From contig CADAWC010000003.1 of the NCBI GenBank assembly GCA_902791475.1, positions 1 to 64,000 of the forward strand: 64,000 nucleotides of DNA, read 5' to 3'. The notes beneath the pieces were generated by a model. The model searched no databases, was not told where the DNA came from, and was given only the letters and a program-made list of their open reading frames with translations. Source of the DNA: Fibrobacter succinogenes. GTDB lineage: Bacteria > Fibrobacterota > Fibrobacteria > Fibrobacterales > Fibrobacteraceae. This document shows, one piece after another, positions 19,027-27,393 of this stretch (position 1 is its first letter; every line of letters starts with the position of its first letter). The translations under genes were made by a program, and so were the position numbers.

Positions 19027-20310
19027 CTACTTATAAAGCGGGTGCTTCTTGCAGAGAGCGACGATGTCTTCGCGGATCTTGGCGAGAGCGGCATCGTCAT
19101 CCTTAGCCTGGATAGCGCGGTCGATAATGCGAGCCACTTCGCGGGTGTCTTCTTCGTCGAAGCCACGGGTCGTGATAGCAGCAGTACCGAGACGAACACC
19201 GGACGGGTCCATCGGCTTGCGCGGATCGAACGGAATCGTGGAGCGGCTGCAGGAGATGCCGACCTTTTCCATAGCGACTTCAGCTTCCTTACCGGAAACG
19301 CCCTTAGAAGTCATATCGACAACGATGAGGTGGTTGTCGGTACCATCGCTAATGACCTTGTAGCCGAGCTTCTGCATTTCGGCGCAGAGAGCCTGAGCGT
19401 TCTTGATAACATTCTTTGCATAGACCTGGAATTCCGGCTGCAAAGCTTCGAGGAATGCAACGGCCTTACCGGCGTTGATGTGGTCATGCGGACCACCCTG
19501 CATGCCCGGGAACACGCCCTTGTCAATTTCCTTGGCCAAAGAAACTTCCTTGAGTTCGCCCTTCACCATCTTCTGGATCGTGCGGTCCTTGCACATGATG
19601 ATAGCGGAACGCGGGCCACGGAGAGTCTTGTGGGTCGTGGTCGTCACGATGTCGAAATACGGCACCGGAGAATCAATAGCCTTACCTGCGATGAGGCCTG
19701 CAATGTGAGAAATGTCAGCCATGGTGAGGGCGCCAACTTCATCAGCGATTTCCTTGAAGCGCTTCCAGTCGAGGTTACGGCTGTAAGCAGAGAAACCAGC
19801 GAGGATCATCTTCGGCTTTTCGCGGAGAGCAATTTCGCGGACCTTGTCCATATCGATGCGACCAGTTTCCTTATCGACTTCGTACTGCACGAAGTTGTAG
19901 AGCATGCCGGAGAAGTTCACCGGATGACCGTGAGAAAGGTGTCCACCGTGATCGAGCTTGAGGCCGAGGACCTTGTCGCCCGGTTTGAGAACGGCGAAGT
20001 ACACGGCAGCGTTAGCCGGAGAACCGGAAAGCGGCTGGATGTTCACATGGTCGCAACCAAAGAGCTTCTTGCAACGATCGATAGCGAGAGCTTCCATTTC
20101 GTCGATAACTTCGTTACCACCATAGTAGCGCTTGCCAACGTAACCTTCACTGTACTTGTTCGTGAGAACAGAACCCATGGCTTCCATCACAGCCTTGGAA
20201 GTGTAGTTTTCAGAAGCGATAAGTTCGATACCATATTCCTGGCGTTCGGCTTCCTTCTGGATGATGTTATAGATTTCCGGATCGGTCTGTTGCAATGTAG
20301 ATTTAAGCAT
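19027..20310 (-). CDS. glyA: Serine hydroxymethyltransferase
   Basis: This 427-residue PLP enzyme interconverts serine and glycine with tetrahydrofolate, feeding one-carbon metabolism. IASENYTS (about 31-38), YVGKRYYGG (about 57-65), ADISHIAGL (about 198-206) and the PLP-lysine segment TTTTHKTLRGPR (Lys228) are all present. Length and gap-free colinearity match bacterial GlyA. It appears monocistronic, with its own terminator downstream. Confidence 0.97.
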   Translation of the reverse strand: MLKSTLQQTDPEIYNIIQKEAERQEYGIELIASENYTSKAVMEAMGSVLTNKYSEGYVGKRYYGGNEVIDEMEALAIDRCKKLFGCDHVNIQPLSGSPANAAVYFAVLKPGDKVLGLKLDHGGHLSHGHPVNFSGMLYNFVQYEVDKETGRIDMDKVREIALREKPKMILAGFSAYSRNLDWKRFKEIADEVGALTMADISHIAGLIAGKAIDSPVPYFDIVTTTTHKTLRGPRSAIIMCKDRTIQKMVKGELKEVSLAKEIDKGVFPGMQGGPHDHINAGKAVAFLEALQPEFQVYAKNVIKNAQALCAEMQKLGYKVISDGTDNHLIVVDMTSKGVSGKEAEVAMEKVGISCSRSTIPFDPRKPMDPSGVRLGTAAITTRGFDEEDTREVARIIDRAIQAKDDDAALAKIREDIVALCKKHPLYK

Positions 20311-20475
20311 TATAGCTCCTTTAAAGTTCGCGCCCCAAATATAGCTTTTTTAGACGAGAGACGAGGGACGAGATATACGATACTTGGTGCTTTTTAAGCA
20401 TCTTAGTAGAGTTATCCTCTATGAGGAGACGAGAGATTTTTCTTAAAACTAGCGCAAAGTGCAGTCTTTTTATGG

Positions 20476-20610
20476 AAGGGGGAAGTCTCCCCCTGATTGC
20501 AGCCTTGCCCTATTGTCATGCCCGCCACCGAGCGGGCACCTCCTTCTAGGGCAAGTCTTCCATCACCCCCTCTATGGGCTTCAAACGCCAGCCCGTAACG
20601 CCCGGCTTAG
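20476..20610 (-). repeat. Structured 3' element, copy 1 (after pectate lyase)
   Basis: This element begins eight bases after the pectate lyase stop codon. Read on the minus strand it starts AAGCCGGGCGTTACGGGC and ends in a stem GGGGGA/TCCCCC with loop GACT (20478-20493). A nested insert carries TTGCCCTA/TAGGGCAA pairing outside and TGCCCGC/GCGGGCA inside (20514-20543, an ATGACA REP-like unit). The related element at 56034-56121 lies directly after the GH11 xylanase gene in the same orientation. Confidence 0.75.
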
Positions 20611-20617
20611 CAAGATT

Positions 20618-22309
20618 CTACCGGGGACCGGATTCATTCCTGACACGGACGGCAAGTTCTGCACCAGCTTCATCAACAGTCACTTTGTATTCTGGCTTAA
20701 GCACCAAAGCATCCTGTGTATTTTCGCCACCACGGCTAAACATGTTGTCGAGCGCATAAACAAAACCGCGTGTTGCAACATCCGGCGAACCATCCTCGTT
20801 TTCAAGACGATAGACTGCAACCGGATTCTCAATATTAAACACATTACTTTCTACATAGCATTGAGCTGAATCCGAACATTCAACCCCCGCCATTTTCACG
20901 TCATAGAAGAAGTTGTTATAAGCGTGCAATTTTCCGTGACGAGCAACAACACCGTGAGCCTCCATGTTCGCAAAGTAGTTGTGATGCATCGTAAGCGTCT
21001 GAGCGGTATCCACGTAAATATCCGGTTCAAGCCCAAAGAGAATGCCTGTCTGCGCATTTTCAAAGCGGTTCCACGAGAGCGTCACCGCATACGAACTACG
21101 CTTGATGTCCACCTCAATAAGCGGATATTCTTCGAACGTGCAATGGTCCACCCAAACGTGATGCGTGCGGTTGTGGATCGAGAGAGCACGACGGCTTGAC
21201 GTATCCCGTGCGGTAATCGCAGGCGCAGTGAACGTCAAATTTTCGAAAATGAGATTTGAGGATTCTTGAGTCAAAATGCCCATGCCCGTAATGCGGACAT
21301 CGCGCCCACGACCATCAATAGTCTTATTAGACTTTATTCGCAGTGGAGAGCGTAAATTATACGTACCATCTTTTTCAAAAAGAATCCAGACAGGCGTTTC
21401 CTTCTCGGCGCATTCACGGAAAGAGCCCTGGGACAAAACAACCTTCGTCCCGTAATTTCCAAGCGAATCCACCTTTGAAGAATCGACGATATCAATCAAA
21501 TCATCCGTTGTCGTGACAACACAAATTTCACCTTTGGACTTGTTGATTTTCCCAGTACTGTCAGTAACACCAGCAGCCCCAAGCGTCCCTGCAGCATAGC
21601 CTTGAAGCTGTTTGAGCAATTCATCGTGAGCGCTCCAGTCGCTCTCAGGGTATTCCGTTGCAGTCGAAGTCTTCGACTTCACCACTTTAATGGTCGATGA
21701 AGTATCGGATCCATCCACAAACAAAGTATCCCCTGCATTGGATTGGACCGTCGTCGAATGGACTTCCTCCGGGTCGCCAATTTGCACATCGAAGCTCCCC
21801 TGCGGAAGCGAGTCAATCACAAAATACCCCGTGCTATCGGGAACAACGTAACGGTCAAGGCCAGCAACGCGAACAACAGGCGATTCACCAAGCACCACAT
21901 ACCCCTCGATAGACGAGAGTTCGCCAAGCTTGATAGTATCAACCTTAGAATCCGACTTTGCATCGAGAGCCACAGAATGCACAGCACCCGAAGCCTTAGA
22001 ATCACTCACGTTACGCGCTTCAATGGTATAGCGGCCGTTACGGACTTCAAACGAAACCTGCCCATCCTCATCTGTTTCGTTCCAAGCATTTTCCGTAGGG
22101 CCGCTAGAAAGGTAATTGTCAGGCAAAATACGAACACGCGCTGTAGATGCAGGCGTTCCATCAGCCATTTGAACATACAAAGCAATAGTTGACTCGGCTT
22201 CGGTGCCACCAGCAACGTTTCTTTCGGTGCACGCCGTCAAAGCCAACGCAAAAACTCCAAGCCAAGCAAGCAAGCGCACTTGAGCAATCGCCATCAAACT
22301 AGTTTTCAT
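20618..22309 (-). CDS. Pectate lyase family 1-like lipoprotein
   Basis: This 563-residue lipoprotein is predicted to cleave pectate by beta-elimination at the cell surface. The start chosen gives a lipobox ending LTAC near residue 25. Two small carboxypeptidase-regulatory-like beta domains span about residues 40-190. The parallel beta-helix follows, with HVWVDHCTFEE (the PL1 WxDH motif), LTMHHNYF and RHGKLHAYNNFFYD near the catalytic edge. Its first 11 bases overlap the end of the TIGR02147 regulator gene, so translation is probably coupled. A structured repeat follows the stop codon. Confidence 0.85.
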   Translation of the reverse strand: MKTSLMAIAQVRLLAWLGVFALALTACTERNVAGGTEAESTIALYVQMADGTPASTARVRILPDNYLSSGPTENAWNETDEDGQVSFEVRNGRYTIEARNVSDSKASGAVHSVALDAKSDSKVDTIKLGELSSIEGYVVLGESPVVRVAGLDRYVVPDSTGYFVIDSLPQGSFDVQIGDPEEVHSTTVQSNAGDTLFVDGSDTSSTIKVVKSKTSTATEYPESDWSAHDELLKQLQGYAAGTLGAAGVTDSTGKINKSKGEICVVTTTDDLIDIVDSSKVDSLGNYGTKVVLSQGSFRECAEKETPVWILFEKDGTYNLRSPLRIKSNKTIDGRGRDVRITGMGILTQESSNLIFENLTFTAPAITARDTSSRRALSIHNRTHHVWVDHCTFEEYPLIEVDIKRSSYAVTLSWNRFENAQTGILFGLEPDIYVDTAQTLTMHHNYFANMEAHGVVARHGKLHAYNNFFYDVKMAGVECSDSAQCYVESNVFNIENPVAVYRLENEDGSPDVATRGFVYALDNMFSRGGENTQDALVLKPEYKVTVDEAGAELAVRVRNESGPR

Positions 22310-23240
22310 GATTGCCCCCTTGAACTTCGGCAGGTTTGCGAGATTCATCCGCAATTTCACGAGAAGCATTCTGTATTTCGGCACCGCGAATGCGGCGTTT
22401 GCGCCCACGCCTTTGCGGTGGCGGATACGGGTCCGAAAGCGGGAAAAGTTGCATGCCGAGCTGGAAAACGCGATTCGGCTTTTGACACGCACCTACTTTA
22501 GCAAGCACTTCGCGACGGAAGCGGCGCACCATTTCGACAAGCTCTTTATAAGTCGTTTCGTCACAACCAAACGCAAGCGTCGAAAGATTGCGCTCACTAC
22601 GATCAAAGCGGTCCATCGCCGTTTGCGCCACGTCCAGATTCTGTTGGATGTAAGCGTTCACCGCCGTATTGTACGATTCAAAGCCACTCGAAACAAGGCC
22701 TTGCGTTTGTTCATAAAATCCTGTTTGCTCGTTTTTCTTGATCATCGACAAGCGTTCCAAAAGCGCAATCGAAGACTTTACCTGGCTTGCAGAAATCGGC
22801 GGGCGCACCATAAGGCCCAAGGCGGCATCGTCACCCACATACGGGTAAAAAGTCACAAGTTCACGAACGACAGCATGGTACCAATGGTCAAAATATTCAA
22901 ACTGGTCCTTCGCCAAGTTTTCCACCTTGCATTCCTTGGACGCGACAAGCTTTTCCAGGAATTGACGGCTTTCGGTATGCGTTTTAGCCTGGTTAAAAGC
23001 AACCATGTTGGCAAAGTACGCTTTTTCGCGTTCGTCACTGCAAAAGATAGACGCAAAAACTTCGACAATGCGGTCGGTCAGATTACGCTTACCCTGCAAA
23101 ATCTTATTGAACATCGATGAATCAAAGCCCGCTTTTTCGGCAATAAAACGATGGCTAAAACGCCAATCGCTTGCATGGCGCTCTTCGTAAGCGTCTTTCA
23201 AAAATTCGCGGTAATTCAGATATTCAAAGATATTGATCAT
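22299..23240 (-). CDS. TIGR02147 family regulator
   Basis: This 313-residue protein belongs to a family expanded in Fibrobacter. The N-terminal 60 residues look like a Xre-type helix-turn-helix (RFIAEKAGFDSSMFNKILQG). They are followed by the family segment EREKAYFANMVAFNQA near 75-90 and a C-terminal region with QLFPLSDP. The last 40 residues are basic and low in complexity (PPPQRRGRKRRIRG). It sits within the pectin locus and its end overlaps the pectate lyase start, so it may control this locus; that is inference. TGTGGAC boxes and TTACGTGA inverted repeats lie upstream. Confidence 0.85.
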   Translation of the reverse strand: MINIFEYLNYREFLKDAYEERHASDWRFSHRFIAEKAGFDSSMFNKILQGKRNLTDRIVEVFASIFCSDEREKAYFANMVAFNQAKTHTESRQFLEKLVASKECKVENLAKDQFEYFDHWYHAVVRELVTFYPYVGDDAALGLMVRPPISASQVKSSIALLERLSMIKKNEQTGFYEQTQGLVSSGFESYNTAVNAYIQQNLDVAQTAMDRFDRSERNLSTLAFGCDETTYKELVEMVRRFRREVLAKVGACQKPNRVFQLGMQLFPLSDPYPPPQRRGRKRRIRGAEIQNASREIADESRKPAEVQGGNHEN

Positions 23241-23302
23241 GTTTTAGTAGGCAGTTAGAAGTAGACAGTAGGCAGGAACTGCATAACTTAATATACATTA
23301 TT

Positions 23303-23332
23303 GTCCACAGTTTTGCAAATTTCATGTCCACA
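23303..23332 (-). promoter_or_regulatory. Pair of TGTGGAC boxes upstream of the TIGR02147 regulator
   Basis: TGTGGAC occurs at 23303-23309 and 23326-23332 on the minus strand, 23 bases apart and 63-92 bases before the start codon. The same word occurs twice upstream of the rhamnogalacturonan lyase. A shared operator is inferred. Confidence 0.45.
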
Positions 23333-23385
23333 TTATGTTATAAAAAATGCGTTATTTTTTTTTTGAAAAATCTAAAAAAGTTCAT

Positions 23386-23431
23386 TTTTTACGTGAAAAA
23401 TATCGAATTATCAGATTTTCTCACGTAAAAA
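23386..23431. promoter_or_regulatory. Inverted repeat with TTACGTGA arms
   Basis: TTTTTACGTGA and TCACGTAAAAA are perfect 11-base arms separated by 24 bases. The same TTACGTGA core forms the arms of the repeat at 23575-23614. The spacing suits protein binding better than a terminator. Confidence 0.45.
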
Positions 23432-23528
23432 TTCAGACAAACTTATCAAATTTTACTAAAAAACTGATTTTTGGAGACATTTAATTTTTTTATGCTTCAA
23501 AAAAAGCAAAAAATCGTCCATTTAAAGC

Positions 23529-23553
23529 AAAAGTTCGCCTAAAGCGAACTTTT
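23529..23553 (-). terminator. Terminator after the acetylesterase operon
   Basis: Ten-pair stem AAAAGTTCGC/GCGAACTTTT with a five-base loop. On the minus strand it runs into TTTTGCTTT, about 90 bases beyond the esterase stop. It could act on both strands. Confidence 0.65.
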
Positions 23554-23574
23554 ATTACAAACAACATCATATTC

Positions 23575-23614
23575 TTACGTGAATATCAAACAATTTTCTC
23601 AGATATTCACGTAA
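23575..23614. promoter_or_regulatory. 13-base perfect inverted repeat downstream of the acetylesterase
   Basis: TTACGTGAATATC and GATATTCACGTAA pair perfectly around a 14-base spacer. It starts 30 bases after the esterase stop. It shares its core with the repeat at 23386-23431. It may be an operator or an mRNA 3'-end hairpin; the sequence does not decide. Confidence 0.45.
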
Positions 23615-23643
23615 ATTTCGGCAAAAATTAAAATTTTCGTTTT

Positions 23644-25392
23644 TTAATAGCGGAAGTAGTTGCCTTTGGGGAGGTTTCGCAAATCCGACTGATTGCGAAC
23701 ATTTTGCACTTTCTGGCCAAGCGCATTGACCGTGATGCCTTTGGCTCGCGGCTTTGTCGCAAGTTTTGTCGGAACAATCGAAACAGGTCCCTGCTGATTT
23801 TCGCGAGCGGCCTTGCAACCGGTACGATAAACATCCTTCATATCAAACGCAATCATGTCGATATTCGGGCCGCCATCTGCCGTCGCCGACTGTAAAATCA
23901 CTTTGAAGTCCAAGGCATCCACCCAGACGTTGTCGATATAGACCGTATCCCACTTGTCCCAGCTTCCGGTGGACTTGAATGTCACATCGTAGGTGCCATT
24001 ATCTACCGTAACCTTCATATCGCGATTAGCGCTTCCCGAAAACGAATAGCGGATCATCACACGGGCCTTTTCTGCAGACTGGTCCGAAGTCACCATGTAC
24101 GTGGCCTTGCTGTAGGCAGAATTATCAAGATTGAAGAAACCGCCGCCAGTATAGCCTTCATGATTCTTTTCAGTCCAGCCATCTCCAAATTCAGGTTCCG
24201 CCATGTCAATCACTGACGGCCAAGCATCCGTACCAGCCTTGAGCGAGCACAGAGCTTCGTCAAGTTCCTTGACTTCCACTTCACCGCTTGAACTGCTCGA
24301 ACCGCCACCAGGACCTTCTTCGTAAGAATCTTCCGAAGCATGAGAAATCGGCGTGCAAGCGGCACCGCCCTTGAACATCGCCGTGTATGTGATGTCGCGA
24401 GCCTTCGTCTTGAAGCCGTAATAAATCATGTCCTTCGAGAGCTCGTTGCAGTCATCATCGACCCACTTTTCAAACGTCTGGCCGTTTGGCGTCACGCGGA
24501 GCGTCATCGGGGAACCCGCCGGGAAATACTGCGTCTGCGTAATGAGGCCGTTGTAATTCGAGAGGTTCGTCTTGACCTTGATGGTATAACGCTTCTTAAT
24601 TGCAGACACAAGCGTCGTAAGCGCAGCCTTTGCATCGGCAGAGAGGTTCGTGTTGGACTTGAGATTATCTGCAAGCTCTTCGCAAATCATCTGGGCGTGG
24701 CCCATCGAGCCCATTTCCTGGAAGTGCGTCGTACCATCGTTCACACCATCAGGGAAATTCGGGTATTCACCCTTTTCCAGCTTTTTGTAGAGATAGCGGG
24801 TCACATAATCGCCCATACCTTTGTACGTATTGTTATACGTGTTGTACGACTTCATGTTCAAATCGACAAACGGAATCTTGTTGTTCTTGGCAACCGTCTG
24901 CATCATGCCGCGGGCATCGTAGTTGTTAGAGCCCGTCGAGAACACGTTGCGGCTACCGTTCAAGTTCATCGGAGAGACGAGGACGACATTGGCGCCCTTG
25001 CCCTTGCCAGCATCGACATACTGTTGGATGAATCCAGAGAACTTCGACGGCTCCACATAACGCGCGGCCTTTGAATAGTCGCGGTCATTATGGCCAAATT
25101 GCACAAAGAGGTAGTCGCCCTTTTGGAGCTTTCCCTTGACCTCGTCCAAGCGGCCTTCTTCGATAAACGTTCTAGAGCTACGGCCACCGATTGCATAGTT
25201 AAGGACTTTCACACGGGAGGCGTCAAAGAAATGCCCAAGCACCTGGCCCCAGCCCGTTTGCGGATAGACGTTATCCTTATACGTCTGCACGGTCGAATCG
25301 CCCACCACGTAAATCGAAAAACTGGTGGAATCGCTTACAGCGACACCTGTGAAAACAGCGGCAGCAAGAATCATTTTTAAAGAAAACTTCAT
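23644..25392 (-). CDS. SGNH rhamnogalacturonan acetylesterase with CBM35-like module
   Basis: This 582-residue secreted esterase is expected to remove acetyl groups from rhamnogalacturonan I. The start at MKFSLKMILAAAV gives a signal peptide of about 20 residues. GDSTVQTY (block I, nucleophile Ser), QFGHNDRD (block III) and the DGTTHFQEMG segment (catalytic Asp/His block) follow the RGAE pattern. A short Ser-rich linker leads to a CBM35-like module at about 420-545 (WTEKNHEGYTGGGFFNLDN), and a short C-terminal tail ends LPKGNYFRY. It is the last gene of the esterase/lyase series and is followed by a terminator. Confidence 0.87.
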   Translation of the reverse strand: MKFSLKMILAAAVFTGVAVSDSTSFSIYVVGDSTVQTYKDNVYPQTGWGQVLGHFFDASRVKVLNYAIGGRSSRTFIEEGRLDEVKGKLQKGDYLFVQFGHNDRDYSKAARYVEPSKFSGFIQQYVDAGKGKGANVVLVSPMNLNGSRNVFSTGSNNYDARGMMQTVAKNNKIPFVDLNMKSYNTYNNTYKGMGDYVTRYLYKKLEKGEYPNFPDGVNDGTTHFQEMGSMGHAQMICEELADNLKSNTNLSADAKAALTTLVSAIKKRYTIKVKTNLSNYNGLITQTQYFPAGSPMTLRVTPNGQTFEKWVDDDCNELSKDMIYYGFKTKARDITYTAMFKGGAACTPISHASEDSYEEGPGGGSSSSSGEVEVKELDEALCSLKAGTDAWPSVIDMAEPEFGDGWTEKNHEGYTGGGFFNLDNSAYSKATYMVTSDQSAEKARVMIRYSFSGSANRDMKVTVDNGTYDVTFKSTGSWDKWDTVYIDNVWVDALDFKVILQSATADGGPNIDMIAFDMKDVYRTGCKAARENQQGPVSIVPTKLATKPRAKGITVNALGQKVQNVRNQSDLRNLPKGNYFRY

Positions 25393-25403
25393 ATACAACC
25401 TCT

Positions 25404-25446
25404 GGATCCTTCGACTTCGAGGCAACGCCTCTTCGCTCAGGATGAC
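25404..25446 (+). repeat. REP-like palindrome, ATGACA family
   Basis: ATCCT/AGGAT outer and GAGGC/GCCTC inner pairing, followed by GATGACA. It lies between the two acetylesterase genes. Confidence 0.65.
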
Positions 25447-25474
25447 ATTTCGTCTAAGTTCTAAGTTCTAAATT

Positions 25475-27334
25475 CTATTTCACCTTTGCCCAAGTCGCAA
25501 CAAGCTTTTCACGACCCTGGCGAACGACAACGCGGTAAACTCCGTTTGTACGCACGAGAGAAGACATATCCACCTCGCCCGCCAAAACAGCCTTACGCAC
25601 GACAAGACTTCCGCTCATATCGAACACGCTTATGTCAGCACGTTCCGGAAGCAAAAGCTTATCGCCAAGGAGCTTTGCTCTAGCCGCCATCTTGATACCT
25701 TGCAGCGATGTCGGAATTGAATCCTTAGCATCCTTGCAATCCACACCAACACGGCAGACACCATCTAGGTTAAAGCCAAACGCATCAAGGTTCGGAGCAC
25801 CATCAGAAGTCACCGACATGAACTTGAGTTCGGCTTCGCCCTGCGGCGCATCCATCACAACGTAAGCGGTATCCCACTTGTCCCAGCCACCTGTCGGAGG
25901 GGCGCTCAAATAGTAGTCGTGGTCAAGGTAGGCATTGAACATACGGTCTGTAGAACCGCCATTGGCGTAACGCACAGCAAGCGTCACGTAGCCTGCACCG
26001 GGGAACTTCACCTTGTAACTTGCAAACGACACGTTCGTGTTATCCAAGTTGAAATAGCCATCGCCAATATAGCCAGTCCATTCCGTTTGGGTCCAGCCAA
26101 TTCCTGCAGTATCCGGCTTACTTGCGTCAAAGAATTTCTTGATATCCTTATCCACCTTGGTTTCTGTCTCCTGACTGCCATCAATCGGCGTGAACGGTTC
26201 AAACGTCACATCGTCAAGGCTCTTCGGGGTCGTTGTCGGGAATGCGGTCAAAGCCTTGCCATCGCCCGTGTACTTCTGAGCGGTACCGCCTTCATACACT
26301 GCAGTGAACTGCGTCGATGCAGAACCCATGACAAACGTGTGGATGTACGGAGACTTTACATTGGAGCGGCTCGGGGCGCCGACCTTGTTGCCGTTACCGT
26401 CATACCAGCCCAAGAACTTTTTGCCGGACTTCGGAATGGTCTTGAGCATAACCGTCATGCCCTTCGGGTAGTAAGCGCTAAGAGAAGTCGCTTCGGCAGC
26501 GCCTTCCGGGCTCACCTTGACATCTACCTGGTACATAGGCGCCATGTAGTCGCCAAGTTTTTTCACAATCGGATCCTTGTGGGCGCGCATCTGTTCTGTA
26601 ATGATACGTCCAAAGGCATTCGCACCGTTCATCTGTAAATGCACCTGGTCCGTCTGGTCACTGCCCAAGTTGCTATATTCAGATTTTGTAGCATAGTTGA
26701 AGATAAACTGTGCCGAATAGCGTTCGCCCACAGAAATCATGTAGTTCGCGACCATTTCGCTCATATCGATAAACGGAACGTTCAATTCCGTTGCAAGGCT
26801 CTGGTTAAGAGCCGGGTAGCCACGATAGCTGTTATGGATCTGCGTTGGAGAATCATAGTACAAGCGACGAATCGGGCTCATGATAATCGGATAAGCGCCT
26901 TTCGCCCTGACATCGCTCACAAGCTTTTTCATGTTGGAGGCAAAGAAGTCTTCCGTGCTGTAGTTTACGTCGTTAATACCGAACTGGACAACGACATAGT
27001 CGCCAGCCTGCAACTTGTCCGCAATGCAACCACCATTGGAGCAGCCCTTCTTAAAGAACATGTCGTAATAGCCGACCGCGGTATTGCCTTTTTTATCCTT
27101 ACCGCCACCGCCAAGCGACATGCCGCCCTGTCCACGGTTCACCACTGCCGCCTTGTTTACATCGAACCAGTAATGAAAATCCTGGCCCTGGCCCTGTTTG
27201 GGATAATAACCATCAGCCCAGTCCTGCATGGTGGAATCACCAAGCATGTAAATAGTGACCTTTGCGAGCGCAAGCGGCGATGCCACCATAGAAGCAACGA
27301 CCGCGCCTTGCCAAAACTTAGAAAACATACCCAT
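25475..27334 (-). CDS. Second SGNH rhamnogalacturonan acetylesterase with CBM35-like module
   Basis: This 619-residue secreted esterase parallels its downstream neighbour. A signal peptide covers residues 1-24. LGDSTMQDWADGYYP holds the block I nucleophile, QFGINDVNY replaces the usual GxND, and DQTDQVHLQMNGA carries the catalytic Asp/His. The CBM35-like module lies at about 425-550 (WTQTEWTGYIGDGYFNLDN), and the C-terminal beta domain ends NGVYRVVVRQG. The two esterases differ enough that this is an old duplication or they act on different acetyl positions (inference). AGAGG precedes the ATG. Confidence 0.87.
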   Translation of the reverse strand: MGMFSKFWQGAVVASMVASPLALAKVTIYMLGDSTMQDWADGYYPKQGQGQDFHYWFDVNKAAVVNRGQGGMSLGGGGKDKKGNTAVGYYDMFFKKGCSNGGCIADKLQAGDYVVVQFGINDVNYSTEDFFASNMKKLVSDVRAKGAYPIIMSPIRRLYYDSPTQIHNSYRGYPALNQSLATELNVPFIDMSEMVANYMISVGERYSAQFIFNYATKSEYSNLGSDQTDQVHLQMNGANAFGRIITEQMRAHKDPIVKKLGDYMAPMYQVDVKVSPEGAAEATSLSAYYPKGMTVMLKTIPKSGKKFLGWYDGNGNKVGAPSRSNVKSPYIHTFVMGSASTQFTAVYEGGTAQKYTGDGKALTAFPTTTPKSLDDVTFEPFTPIDGSQETETKVDKDIKKFFDASKPDTAGIGWTQTEWTGYIGDGYFNLDNTNVSFASYKVKFPGAGYVTLAVRYANGGSTDRMFNAYLDHDYYLSAPPTGGWDKWDTAYVVMDAPQGEAELKFMSVTSDGAPNLDAFGFNLDGVCRVGVDCKDAKDSIPTSLQGIKMAARAKLLGDKLLLPERADISVFDMSGSLVVRKAVLAGEVDMSSLVRTNGVYRVVVRQGREKLVATWAKVK

Positions 27335-27360
27335 TTGAAAACCTCTTTAGAAAACCCAAA

Positions 27361-27386
27361 AGCTCCCGAGAGCAACTCCCGGAAGC
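27361..27386 (-). terminator. Imperfect terminator or attenuator after the rhamnogalacturonan lyase
   Basis: Imperfect stem GCTCCCGAGAG/CTCCCGGAAGC with two mismatches and a short loop, just after the lyase stop. On the minus strand it runs into TTTTGGG. It may lower read-through into the esterase genes. Confidence 0.45.
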
Positions 27387-27393
27387 GCACAAG

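Larger units (their letters stand above)
23241..23643. other. AT-rich 403-base regulatory region between the regulator and the esterase operon
   Basis: No gene was seen. It holds two GTCCACA boxes (23303-23309 and 23326-23332), an inverted repeat TTTTTACGTGA/TCACGTAAAAA (23386-23431), a terminator (23529-23553) and a second inverted repeat TTACGTGAATATC/GATATTCACGTAA (23575-23614). The promoter of the regulator gene must lie near 23260-23340. Confidence 0.65.

Noticed and set aside
19042..20397. Long plus-strand open frame opposite glyA
   Set aside because: Antisense shadow; the minus strand is a full serine hydroxymethyltransferase.
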